DNA of 64,000 nucleotides from Halodurantibacterium flavum (GTDB lineage Bacteria > Pseudomonadota > Alphaproteobacteria > Rhodobacterales > Rhodobacteraceae), in assembly GCF_042681825.1 (NCBI RefSeq), contig NZ_JBHUGH010000037.1:1-64000 (forward strand). The letters are read 5' to 3'. Every line of letters begins with the position of its first letter. The first letter of the stretch is position 1. The notes under the pieces were generated by a model. It saw nothing but the letters and a program-made list of their open reading frames with translations. It did not search any database and was not told the DNA's origin. Shown one piece after another: positions 1 to 7,665 of the stretch. Position numbers and translations under genes: made by a program.

Positions 1-50
1 TTCAGCCGCTCCATCTGCTCGTCCGTCAGCCAGAAAAGATTGCTCATCAT
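1..50 (-). CDS. IS5-family transposase, N-terminal fragment (runs off the window)
   Basis: The reverse strand begins MMSNLFWLTDEQMERLK and continues beyond base 1. The motif NLFWLTDEQM is the characteristic start of IS5-family DDE transposases common in Alphaproteobacteria. Either of two adjacent ATG codons (50 or 47) could be used. The catalytic domain is outside the window, so whether the enzyme is intact is unknown. Confidence 0.75.
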   Translation of the reverse strand, partial: MMSNLFWLTDEQMERL

Positions 51-122
51 GCCCCCCGTCAGCGCGGAGCGCTTGAATCACGCAGGGGCGGCGACATCAA
101 GCCAATCAATGGGTCCTGACCC
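1..122 (-). mobile_element. End of an IS5-like insertion sequence, cut by the window edge
   Basis: The outer end reads, on the minus strand, as TA followed by GGGTCAGGACCC at 122-111, a short palindromic tip typical of IS5/IS427-group ends. A transposase start lies about 60 bases further in. The TA at 123-124 fits the TA target duplicated by this group. Only one end is in the window, so the second copy of the target and the other inverted repeat cannot be checked. Family assignment rests on the transposase N-terminus and the shape of the end. Confidence 0.7.
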
Positions 123-352
123 TAGGCCCGATTCAGCGCAGGATCCTCGGTCCACTGCGAGATTTTATAGGAGCTGCCGCCGAGCTGGAACTTGAAGTGA
201 TCTACGTGAAGTTTTTCGACAAGTCGGATAGCGGCATGCATGGGTTCCTCAGTAGGAACGGTGTGTCTCTGCCCGTCATATCTCGTCATAATCTCATGCA
301 AAACGGACTGCCTTTTAGAAGTGGTGACATCTGCATAACTAGCCGCTTCCAT
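122..352 (-). CDS. Hypothetical protein, probably 3'-truncated by the adjacent IS
   Basis: The ORF is open further upstream to 547, but the start at 352 is preferred because GAGAAGG stands about six bases in front of that ATG. This gives 76 residues beginning MEAASYADVTTSKRQ. I recognise no family. It looks soluble, with several His and charged residues. Its stop codon TAG (124-122) is made of the presumed TA target plus the first G of the IS end, so the original gene was probably longer and was cut by the insertion. A GTG-started ORF of 132 codons covers the other strand (197-595), but it has a poorer ribosome site and is considered less likely. Confidence 0.45.
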   Translation of the reverse strand: MEAASYADVTTSKRQSVLHEIMTRYDGQRHTVPTEEPMHAAIRLVEKLHVDHFKFQLGGSSYKISQWTEDPALNRA

Positions 353-599
353 TTTCACCTTCTCGCCTCTAGGCTTGGCGCGAAGGGTCTGGTTTTGCAC
401 GATGGAGGTAGCTACTATAGCGCCAAGCACAATTCTGTAATGGCGCTTGGTTCTAATTGGCAATATTTTTCGCAGCACCTTGAGCAGAATTCGGAGGTGA
501 AAGTCGAAAATATTCGACCGCCTCAGATCGATGAAAGAACAAATCACGACTTGAAGGTCGACGTTATTAAGCCCCTGATTTCACTATACTCCTAAAATT

Positions 600-627
600 A
601 ATCGGCGCCCTATCTGTGGCGCCGATT
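600..627 (-). terminator. Hairpin terminator downstream of the glf operon
   Basis: A perfect 10-base stem (AATCGGCGCC and GGCGCCGATT) encloses an 8-base loop. On the minus strand it follows the stop codon at 656 and is succeeded by TAATTTTAG, a weak U-tract. Its position fits the end of the glf transcript. The hairpin could also act on the opposite strand. Confidence 0.6.
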
Positions 628-655
628 GCTTCAGTGTTTGACGCAAAGAAACCAG

Positions 656-1549
656 TTACTCAAGTAGGTCCGCGAGACCAGCAACACCGCGACGTCGCTT
701 CGAAAAGCTATCGAGGGTTTTTCTTTCTGCTTCATCTAGAGGGCCAAGTGCGTCTAGGTATTGGCCTAGCATCGGCCCCGGAACCTTGTTCGCAATCATG
801 GTGCGCATCTTTACCAGGTATTTTTGGCGGTCAACTGCCGGATGATACATGGTGTTCCCCATGTCATGATTCGCGACATCGAAAAACATATAAGGTCGCG
901 AAGTTGAGAAAGTCTCCGAAAGCTGCGGGAAATAGTTAAATACGTCACCTACATCTAGACCGGCGAGCGCCGCTTCTGTCCCGACGAAGGCTTCGCAATG
1001 AGGCCACTGGTCGACGCCGGAGTTTGAAATTTCAACTCGTCTCTTGGTCATAAACTCCGCAGTTGCTTTTGAAAAGCCGAGGAAAATGATAAGAGCGCCA
1101 TAAATGTCTTCATTTCCGTAAATTTTCTCGAGATTCTGGCGCCACTTCCAACGTCTCCCCCTGGTCTTGTAATTCGCCACCACAAGTTCATGCTTCGACA
1201 TCTCTTCAAGTTTCGCTTTCCAAGCGGCAGGATCTTGAACGCTTGGAACAACGTCGTTTTCCACAACGTAACAAAACTCGTCATCTTCCATGGTGGAGGC
1301 GACGGCGGCCATTGTATAGTCACCGCAATACCATGCTGCCTTGCCCTCAGGTTTAGCTGGTAGCCCATCCTCGGACAGTTTATTGAGGTTAAAGCTAACC
1401 TTCTGGTAATTCGTATCAATAGTTTGATTTGTTTCATCCAAGAGCAGACCTACTCTCCCTGGCAGTACACCGCTCCATTTCTCGTAGAGAAAGTCGATAC
1501 GAGGATCAATGTAGTGGGTTCTGATTAGCAGGCGCAACTTAGTTGACAT
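656..1549 (-). CDS. Glycosyltransferase-like hypothetical protein in glf operon
   Basis: The protein has 297 residues and no signal peptide or membrane segment. It begins MSTKLRLLIRTHYIDPRIDF. The stretch around residue 90 (EFCYVVENDVVPS) resembles the beta-strand plus acidic motif with which GT-A-fold glycosyltransferases bind a nucleotide-sugar and metal, but I cannot place it in a named family. The start overlaps the end of glf by 11 bases, so the two are translationally coupled. Co-transcription with UDP-galactopyranose mutase suggests a role in building a galactofuranose-containing glycan; this is inference from context. The C-terminus is basic (FSKRRRG). Confidence 0.6.
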   Translation of the reverse strand: MSTKLRLLIRTHYIDPRIDFLYEKWSGVLPGRVGLLLDETNQTIDTNYQKVSFNLNKLSEDGLPAKPEGKAAWYCGDYTMAAVASTMEDDEFCYVVENDVVPSVQDPAAWKAKLEEMSKHELVVANYKTRGRRWKWRQNLEKIYGNEDIYGALIIFLGFSKATAEFMTKRRVEISNSGVDQWPHCEAFVGTEAALAGLDVGDVFNYFPQLSETFSTSRPYMFFDVANHDMGNTMYHPAVDRQKYLVKMRTMIANKVPGPMLGQYLDALGPLDEAERKTLDSFSKRRRGVAGLADLLE

Positions 1550-2693
1550 TAGCCTCTACCTTTTCTCCTCGCTCCATAAGCCACTTGTTGGCCTTCTGAA
1601 GCGATTGATTGATTACTTGGTGCATGTCGAGATATTGGTAAGTGCCACATCTCCCGATAAATGCAGTGCGACCTTCAATCTCCATTGCGAGCGCTTTATA
1701 TTTGTCATAGAGCAGTGTGGAGGCACCGTCTGACCGCTTTACAGGGTAGTAACGTTCGAAGTTGTTATCTCTGTAATCGCATGGCTCCTCCCGAGTAACG
1801 GGCTGAACAGAGCTCGGCTTCACAGCGTGACCTGGTAGACGGCGCCAGTAGGTCTCCCGTGTGTACGGTCCGGAATCTGTGAAGTTTAGTACGGATGCAC
1901 CTGTTTCATCACCAACGTCTTGGATCCGGGTGTGAAACTTGATCGAGCGGTAAGGAAGGTCTCCTTCGCAAAAGCCGAAGTATTCATCAATAGGCATCGA
2001 GTTAAAGGTGTAGTCATAAAATTGCTCTCGCGACCTATCGAATGACTCATTGAGATGGACCTCAATGGAGGGGTGGTCGAATATGCGCCGGAACAGTTCC
2101 GTGTAGCCGTCCGCAGGAAGGCCTTGAAACGTGTCGTCTGGGAAATAATCTCTGTTATCGTCTGCTCTGAGCGGAATACGTTTCACTACGCTTGCGTCAA
2201 GATCTTCCAGGTCCAGATCCCACATCTTTTTCGTATACGGGCGAAAGAAAGTGTCGGTCAACTCGCGCCCGAGGCGGCTATTTAGGTATTCCGCCGCATT
2301 TGCGGGATTTGAGATTCCGACTGCTTGCGCGGCCAATAGATTGTTCACCGAACCTTCCCCGTCCAGTGACACATTAAAAAATCGTTCTAATGTTGTCTTG
2401 TTGATCGGAAGAGGGGCCAGCTGACCGGATGGCAAAAGGGCGTCAACGAAATGTCGATAGGGAAGCCACTCTGTGAAGCGAGACAGCCACTTAACGACTC
2501 CCATGTTCGATGTATGGAACAAGTGCGGACCGTAAACGTGCACTCGAGTGCCGGTGGCGTCAACCTCATCATATGCGTTACCTGCGATATGATGTCGCTT
2601 GTCTATAACCGTTATGTGATATCCGGCTTCCGCAAGTGTTCGCGCAAACACAGCGCCAGCAAAGCCAGCACCTACTACCAAGACACTTCTCAA
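1539..2693 (-). CDS. glf: UDP-galactopyranose mutase
   Basis: This flavoenzyme interconverts UDP-galactopyranose and UDP-galactofuranose, the donor for galactofuranose in surface polysaccharides. The N-terminal FAD-binding motif VVGAGFAGAVFARTLAEAG is intact. The family signatures GNAYDE, YGPHLFHTSN, the PYTKKMWDLDLEDL segment and the C-terminal GRCGTYQYLDMHQVI are all visible. Length is about 385 residues, usual for the family. An ATG at 2699 directly abuts the Shine-Dalgarno AAGGAG (2705-2700) with no spacer, whereas the TTG at 2693 has a 6-base spacer, so TTG is chosen. The gene is first in a two-gene operon and lies just after the MarR gene on the same strand. Confidence 0.95.
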   Translation of the reverse strand: MRSVLVVGAGFAGAVFARTLAEAGYHITVIDKRHHIAGNAYDEVDATGTRVHVYGPHLFHTSNMGVVKWLSRFTEWLPYRHFVDALLPSGQLAPLPINKTTLERFFNVSLDGEGSVNNLLAAQAVGISNPANAAEYLNSRLGRELTDTFFRPYTKKMWDLDLEDLDASVVKRIPLRADDNRDYFPDDTFQGLPADGYTELFRRIFDHPSIEVHLNESFDRSREQFYDYTFNSMPIDEYFGFCEGDLPYRSIKFHTRIQDVGDETGASVLNFTDSGPYTRETYWRRLPGHAVKPSSVQPVTREEPCDYRDNNFERYYPVKRSDGASTLLYDKYKALAMEIEGRTAFIGRCGTYQYLDMHQVINQSLQKANKWLMERGEKVEANVN

Positions 2694-2717
2694 AGGCATC
2701 TCCTTTTACTTTTATAA

Positions 2718-2741
2718 GTCACGTGTTGCGAAGCACGTGAC
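2718..2741. repeat. Perfect inverted repeat between marR-type gene and glf
   Basis: GTCACGTG and CACGTGAC form 8-base arms around the spacer TTGCGAAG. The element starts one base after the MarR-type stop codon and ends about a dozen bases before the glf ribosome site. There is no T-run after it on the minus strand, so it is a poor intrinsic terminator. An operator for the adjacent MarR-type protein is an alternative reading. Function is inferred only from position. Confidence 0.6.
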
Positions 2742-2742
2742 G

Positions 2743-3246
2743 CTAGCTCTCCAAATCACGGTCTGAGGGAGTAGATGCGTTCTGACGCCGAGCCTCGAAA
2801 GCAGGCGCCAGCAGCTTCAGTTGGGGAAGAGCTTTAGCGGCAGCTGCTGAACGCTTCTTGGGGTTCTTCGCAAGAACCAAGGATATGAGCTGCTCCTCAA
2901 TTGCTTGGACTGCGGCCAAGCCCGTGTCAGTCGAGGAGATTATCATCGCGCGGGAGGCTTCGTCAGATTCGTCAATTGAGATCAACTCCGCTGCCGCAAG
3001 TTTTCTAACTGACTGGGCTATCGCTTGCCGCGTAATGCCCATCTTTCGAGCAACTGCGAATGGCCTTGATGGACCTTCCGCCGCTAAAGTCTCAAGCAGC
3101 AGCCACTGCGACATCGTTAACGCTGGATCTTGCTTCCGTAAGAGCTTGTCGAGGTTTCCGCTCAATCGCCCAACGAAAAGCATCAATTCTCTGATCTGCT
3201 CACCAGACTCTTCGTCCCCAGCCGTAGAAGGGCTAACGTCGGTCAT
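2743..3246 (-). CDS. MarR-type winged-helix transcriptional regulator
   Basis: The protein of about 167 residues begins MTDVSPSTAGDEESG. The start at 3246 was chosen over the longer ORF start at 3312 because GAGGAT lies just upstream. The central part (SQWLLLETLAAEGPSRPFAV, then KMGITRQAIAQSVRKLAAAELI) is the helix-turn-helix plus wing arrangement of MarR/EmrR regulators. The tail is rich in Lys, Ala and Arg and may add non-specific DNA contacts. It lies upstream of glf on the same strand and is divergent from the two sulfotransferase genes, so it is well placed to control both. The ligand is unknown. Confidence 0.8.
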   Translation of the reverse strand: MTDVSPSTAGDEESGEQIRELMLFVGRLSGNLDKLLRKQDPALTMSQWLLLETLAAEGPSRPFAVARKMGITRQAIAQSVRKLAAAELISIDESDEASRAMIISSTDTGLAAVQAIEEQLISLVLAKNPKKRSAAAAKALPQLKLLAPAFEARRQNASTPSDRDLES

Positions 3247-3525
3247 CTTATCCTCGTGATCCTGTGGCCTCGTCCTAAGGAACAGCTTGGGCCGGGGGTC
3301 CAATGGAGTCAAGTGAATTTACTACGGCGGCATGGGTCGCGCTTTGCTGTGGTACATGCGCATGAGCGTCTTGACGCGCTTAGATCTCTGGTTTCTACAG
3401 GTGTTGTGCTAAATTTTCCGGATCGTGCTTCGCTTCTAGTCGGTCTAGGGCGGCATGAGGGCTGATGTTGTAGCTGAGGCGATGACGGAGATGTACCGGC
3501 AGACGCCATAGCAATTGGAGCGACA
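3247..3525. other. Divergent promoter region between the MarR-type gene and the sulfotransferases
   Basis: No convincing gene is seen in these 279 bases. A -10-like TAAATT at 3410-3415 in the context TTGTGCTAAATTTT faces the sulfotransferase genes, but a good -35 at the right spacing is not evident. GGAGCGACA in front of 3526 is the ribosome site of the first sulfotransferase. Confidence 0.4.
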
Positions 3526-4332
3526 ATGACGAGTTTCAGTGATTTTAAGCGGTTGCCGGTTGAGGCTTACTGCAATCGGCTCCGGGCTTCCGGTGGCCTA
3601 TGGATCTTTCATCACATCCCGAAGACCGCGGGCTCGTCTTTGACCCGGGAGTTAAGAATTATCTTGCCGCCATACCGTAACATCTGCGCAGAGGAGGTCC
3701 CGGGGCAAGCTGAGGACCGAAACGCTCAGTTGATGCAGGCCGTTGAAGTGTTTTTGCGGGACAGTTCGTCTACGAGCTTTAGATCGGCCTCGGGCCACCT
3801 GCGCTGGCCTCACATCCTTCGGATACAGGAAGGTTTTCCCAACGCAAAGCTATTCACCTTCTTGCGAGATCCGGTGGACCGCGTGGTATCCGACTATCGC
3901 TACGCAAAGACGCCTAAGCACCCGTCTCATGAGGTTTTTCAGAAGCGGTTTCCTTCGTTGGAGCACTACATCGAAAGCCCCGAAGCTCAGAATAAAATGT
4001 GGAAGTTCTTGACGGGAAAGAAAGATGCGGTCTCGACCTCCGTTCGTAGCGTGTTCGATTCCTACACCTTTGTGGGATTGCTCGAGAGCATCGAAAGCGA
4101 TTTCCTCTTCTTCTCATCTATCAATGGCTGCCCGAGACGCATGGGGGCACGGGCCAACGTCACCAAACCCCAGACTGATAACGTCGTCGAGATGGATCGA
4201 AGCCTGAGAGAACGCATCGAATCGTTAAATCCGCGCGACATGGAGCTTTACTCAACAGTCAAGCAGGTGCTTGATGCCAAGAGGCAGGAAATGCAGGCTC
4301 AAGTGGAAGCCCGTCGCGCTCTTTGGTCATGA
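3526..4332 (+). CDS. Sulfotransferase family protein (first tandem copy)
   Basis: The 268-residue protein probably transfers sulfate from PAPS to a carbohydrate or another acceptor. The 5'-phosphosulfate loop appears as HIPKTAGSS at residues 30-38. The 3'-phosphate binding region appears as FLRDPVDRVVSDYRY in the middle. Both are hallmarks of the carbohydrate sulfotransferase (sulfotransferase 2) fold. No signal peptide or transmembrane helix is seen, so the enzyme is cytoplasmic as usual for bacterial members. A clear paralogue follows 96 bases downstream. Proximity to glf suggests sulfation of a surface glycan, but the acceptor cannot be read from sequence. Confidence 0.85.
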   Translation: MTSFSDFKRLPVEAYCNRLRASGGLWIFHHIPKTAGSSLTRELRIILPPYRNICAEEVPGQAEDRNAQLMQAVEVFLRDSSSTSFRSASGHLRWPHILRIQEGFPNAKLFTFLRDPVDRVVSDYRYAKTPKHPSHEVFQKRFPSLEHYIESPEAQNKMWKFLTGKKDAVSTSVRSVFDSYTFVGLLESIESDFLFFSSINGCPRRMGARANVTKPQTDNVVEMDRSLRERIESLNPRDMELYSTVKQVLDAKRQEMQAQVEARRALWS

Positions 4333-4428
4333 CTTTCTGTGCTGTCGCATCGTTCTTAGGGGTGGTGCGGGTGTTGCGTTCGTCATGGGGCGGGTTTATT
4401 CGTCCTGTGCCGGAATGGGAGAATAATA

Positions 4429-5211
4429 ATGCGGTTTAGTCAACTCAACGATGAAACTGTCCATGAGTACCTTTCGGCGAACACTGACTCTACAACCCCG
4501 TGGATTTTCCAGCACATTCCGAAGACGGCCGGTTCTTCCCTGACGGCCGAGCTTTCTCGCCATCGGTCGCCGTACGTGAACCTGTTCGTCGATGACTCGA
4601 GCGCCATCCCTTATAGGCAGCAAATGATGCAGCACGCTGCTAGCGTCGAGCCTGTGTCAGACGGGCGTCCGCTGAGGTCCCTCTCGGGCCACTTCACGCA
4701 TGACGAAATTGACGTGCTTCAGGGGCGGCTTCCTGACGCCCGCCTCTTCACCTTCGTCAGGAGCCCGGTGGAACGAGTCATCTCGGATTTTCGCTACTCA
4801 AGAACACCTCAGCACCCTGATTGGCGGAAAGTCATTGAGGACTTCCCCACTTTGGACGCGTTCATTGAGCACTCGTCTGCCGCGCGCAATCAGATGGCGT
4901 TCTTCATGCTCGGTGTCCGGGAGGGGGATCCGACCGAGATCGCCACAGCGGCTATGAAGCGGTTCAACTTCGTCGGATCGCTCGACAGCTATGATGTGAG
5001 CTTCCGCGCGCTATCCCTGATGCTGTGGACGCAGTCTGAGCCGACGGTGCATGCCCGGCCCACGCGCGAGACAGCGGAGAACAAGGTCGAGATCACTAAC
5101 GGACAGATCGCCAGGATCAAGGAGCAGAACGCGCTCGATCAGGCGATCTTCAACAGGGTGACGAAGAAGCTCAGCTTCATTGAACAATACCTGAACAAAG
5201 CCGCTGCTTAA
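4429..5211 (+). CDS. Sulfotransferase family protein (second tandem copy)
   Basis: The 260-residue protein is colinear with the preceding gene. It has HIPKTAGSS at residues 29-37 and FVRSPVERVISDFRYSRTPQHP in the middle, matching FLRDPVDRVVSDYRYAKTPKHP of its neighbour. GGGAGAATAATA in front of the ATG serves as ribosome site. The two copies differ substantially outside the PAPS-binding motifs, which points to an old duplication or two related acquisitions with different acceptors. It probably shares a transcript with the first copy. Confidence 0.85.
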   Translation: MRFSQLNDETVHEYLSANTDSTTPWIFQHIPKTAGSSLTAELSRHRSPYVNLFVDDSSAIPYRQQMMQHAASVEPVSDGRPLRSLSGHFTHDEIDVLQGRLPDARLFTFVRSPVERVISDFRYSRTPQHPDWRKVIEDFPTLDAFIEHSSAARNQMAFFMLGVREGDPTEIATAAMKRFNFVGSLDSYDVSFRALSLMLWTQSEPTVHARPTRETAENKVEITNGQIARIKEQNALDQAIFNRVTKKLSFIEQYLNKAAA

Positions 5212-5553
5212 TCGAGTGAGGCGGGGCGAGGTCCCTCCTTTCAAGCTCCCTTCCGGAGCGCCTTCCGCTGGACGTCTGCGCGACTCGCCTTGCTCAGCCT
5301 CGTCACAACGGCGTTGAAATCATGACACAATCCAAGGATTGTGGATCTTGCGCCCCGTTTGAGCCGGGAAAGCCGTACCATCGCCGACTCCGCACTGGTT
5401 GGCTGAGCCGCGGAAAGCCGCCTTCTCACGATTTGACTCAGGCAGGCGACGCTTTATCACCCCCGCCCCTTGCAGGGGTTTCGCTGCGCCACTAAGACTC
5501 TGTCAAGCATCAGGCGATAGACAGACGGCACCAATAGCAGGCAGGCGCTTCCC
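5212..5553. other. Boundary between accessory island and core genome; possible gene remnant
   Basis: This 342-base stretch has no convincing complete gene. The minus strand is open from about 5455 to 5241 and reads, in part, CLSQIVRRRLSAAQPTSAES, then a basic stretch; it has no good start or ribosome site and could be the 3' remnant of a lost gene. The clpP promoter must lie in the right-hand part, where I see no clear -35/-10 pair. Confidence 0.35.
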
Positions 5554-6186
5554 ATGAGAGATCCGATCGACACCTACATGAACACGCTCGTCCCAATGGT
5601 GGTCGAACAGACCAGCCGCGGTGAGCGCGCCTACGACATCTTTTCTCGCCTGCTGAAAGAGCGGATTATCTTCCTGTCCGGGCCGGTGCATGACGGAATG
5701 TCGTCGCTGATCGTCGCGCAGCTTCTGCACCTTGAGGCCGAGAATCCGTCCAAGGAAATCTCGATGTATATCAACAGCCCAGGCGGTGTCGTGACCTCCG
5801 GGCTGTCGATTTATGACACCATGCAGTATATCCGCCCCAAGGTTTCGACGCTGGTGGTGGGGCAGGCGGCCTCAATGGGATCGCTGCTCCTTGCGGCTGG
5901 CGAAAAGGGAATGCGCTTTTCGCTGCCGAACAGCCGCATCATGGTGCATCAGCCCTCCGGCGGGTTCCAGGGGCAGGCCACCGACATCGCGCTGCATGCG
6001 CGTGAGATCCTTGAACTCAAGGAGCGGCTCAACAAGATCTATGTGAAACATACTGGCCAACCGCTTGAGAAAGTCGAAGATGCGCTTGAACGTGACAACT
6101 TCATGACTGCGGAAAAGGCAAAAGACTGGGGGCTGATCGACGAAATCGTCGAGAGCCGCGGTAAAATGGAAGACACGTCAAAGTGA
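5554..6186 (+). CDS. clpP: ATP-dependent Clp protease proteolytic subunit
   Basis: ClpP forms the double-heptamer serine protease chamber that degrades proteins fed by ClpX or ClpA. The catalytic triad is visible as Ser107 in GQAASMGS, His132 in VHQPSGG and Asp181 in LERDNF. The 210-residue length and YINSPGG oxyanion region are standard. The first residues (MRDPIDTYMNTLVPMVVEQ) include a short propeptide-like leader before the conserved region. clpX follows after 134 bases, the usual order. Confidence 0.98.
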   Translation: MRDPIDTYMNTLVPMVVEQTSRGERAYDIFSRLLKERIIFLSGPVHDGMSSLIVAQLLHLEAENPSKEISMYINSPGGVVTSGLSIYDTMQYIRPKVSTLVVGQAASMGSLLLAAGEKGMRFSLPNSRIMVHQPSGGFQGQATDIALHAREILELKERLNKIYVKHTGQPLEKVEDALERDNFMTAEKAKDWGLIDEIVESRGKMEDTSK

Positions 6187-6231
6187 TAATGGGGGTCTGT
6201 GGCGGAACTGCCGCAGCCACCAATTTGGCGT

Positions 6232-6259
6232 TGTGAAGGATGGGGGGCTGTCCTAGAGT
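6232..6259 (+). promoter_or_regulatory. Candidate clpX promoter
   Basis: TTGTGA (6232-6237) and TAGAGT (6254-6259) are separated by 16 bases in the clpP-clpX gap, about 60 bases in front of the clpX start. The -10 lies in the context CTGTCCTAGAG, similar to sequences upstream of ftsZ, bamD and ftsW in this window. It would give clpX its own transcript besides read-through from clpP. Confidence 0.35.
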
Positions 6260-6320
6260 CGAGGGGCAGACCGATCGGCCCAGGGCCGCCCACTGCGAAA
6301 GACAACCGCAGAGGTAACAC

Positions 6321-7586
6321 ATGGCGAATAATTCCGGCAGCGACGGCAAGAACACTCTCTACTGTTCCTTTTGCGGCAAAAGCCAGCATGAGGTCCGAAA
6401 GCTGATCGCCGGCCCCACCGTGTTCATTTGCGATGAATGCGTCGAACTTTGCATGGATATCATCCGTGAAGAGACCAAGAGTTCGGGTCTCAAGGCCACC
6501 GACGGCGTGCCCACGCCGCGCGACATCTGCAACGTGCTGGACGATTACGTCATCGGTCAGGCCCATGCAAAACGCGTGCTGTCGGTTGCGGTGCACAACC
6601 ATTACAAGCGGCTGAACCACTCGGGTAAATCCGGCGATATCGAGCTGTCGAAGTCGAACATCCTGCTGATCGGGCCGACCGGCTGCGGCAAGACGCTGCT
6701 CGCCCAGACGCTTGCACGTATTCTCGACGTCCCCTTCACGATGGCGGATGCCACCACGCTGACCGAGGCCGGCTATGTTGGCGAGGACGTGGAAAACATC
6801 ATCCTCAAGCTGCTGCAAGCGAGCGAGTATAATGTCGAGCGGGCCCAACGTGGCATCGTCTATATCGACGAGGTCGACAAGATCACCCGCAAGTCCGACA
6901 ACCCCTCGATCACCCGCGACGTGAGCGGGGAGGGCGTTCAGCAGGCCCTGCTGAAGATCATGGAGGGCACTGTGGCCTCTGTGCCGCCGCAGGGCGGGCG
7001 CAAGCATCCGCAGCAGGAGTTCCTGCAAGTCGATACGACCAACATCCTGTTCATCTGCGGCGGCGCTTTTGCCGGGTTGGAGCGGATCATATCGCAGCGC
7101 AACAAAGGCTCCGCCATGGGCTTTGGCGCCGATGTGAAAGACAAGGACAGCCGCGGAGTTGGTGAACTCTTCAAGGAGCTTGAGCCGGAAGACCTTCTGA
7201 AATTCGGCTTGATCCCGGAGTTTGTCGGTCGTCTGCCTGTCATCGCCACTCTGACCGATCTGGATGAGGCGGCACTGATCACGATCCTGACCGAGCCCAA
7301 GAACGCGCTGGTCAAGCAGTATCAGCGGCTCTTCGACATCGAGGGTGTCAGTCTGACCTTCACCGACGATGCGCTGCGCGCGATTGCCAAGCGGGCGATC
7401 AAGCGCAAGACCGGTGCGCGTGGATTGCGTTCGATCATGGAGGATATCCTGCTCGATACCATGTTCGAACTTCCGGGTATGGATGGCGTCGAAGAGGTTG
7501 TCGTTAACGAGGAGGCTGTGTCCGCCGAGGTGAAGCCGCTCTTGATCTATGCAGAGCGCAAGGGCGAATCCGCGACGGCGGGCTGA
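6321..7586 (+). CDS. clpX: ATP-dependent Clp protease ATP-binding subunit ClpX
   Basis: ClpX is the AAA+ unfoldase that delivers substrates to ClpP. The N-terminal zinc-binding domain shows CSFCGK followed by CDECVELC. Walker A is GPTGCGKT, the pore loop is GYVGED, Walker B is IVYIDEVDK and the sensor-2 region is GARGLRSI. The ClpP-binding loop reads MGF (in SAMGFGAD) rather than the Escherichia coli IGF, a conservative change. Length (421) is typical. GCAGAGGTAACAC precedes the ATG. Confidence 0.98.
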   Translation: MANNSGSDGKNTLYCSFCGKSQHEVRKLIAGPTVFICDECVELCMDIIREETKSSGLKATDGVPTPRDICNVLDDYVIGQAHAKRVLSVAVHNHYKRLNHSGKSGDIELSKSNILLIGPTGCGKTLLAQTLARILDVPFTMADATTLTEAGYVGEDVENIILKLLQASEYNVERAQRGIVYIDEVDKITRKSDNPSITRDVSGEGVQQALLKIMEGTVASVPPQGGRKHPQQEFLQVDTTNILFICGGAFAGLERIISQRNKGSAMGFGADVKDKDSRGVGELFKELEPEDLLKFGLIPEFVGRLPVIATLTDLDEAALITILTEPKNALVKQYQRLFDIEGVSLTFTDDALRAIAKRAIKRKTGARGLRSIMEDILLDTMFELPGMDGVEEVVVNEEAVSAEVKPLLIYAERKGESATAG

Positions 7587-7665
7587 TCCGGCCATTTCAC
7601 TGGACCTTTCGCTGCGTCTCGTCCATATGAGAGCCGTATCTTGGCGGCACTTTCCGGAGGCATGA

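Noticed and set aside
197..595. GTG-started plus-strand ORF of 132 codons
   Set aside because: It overlaps the minus-strand gene with a better ribosome site, has only a weak upstream site and shows no recognisable motif. Kept only as an alternative.
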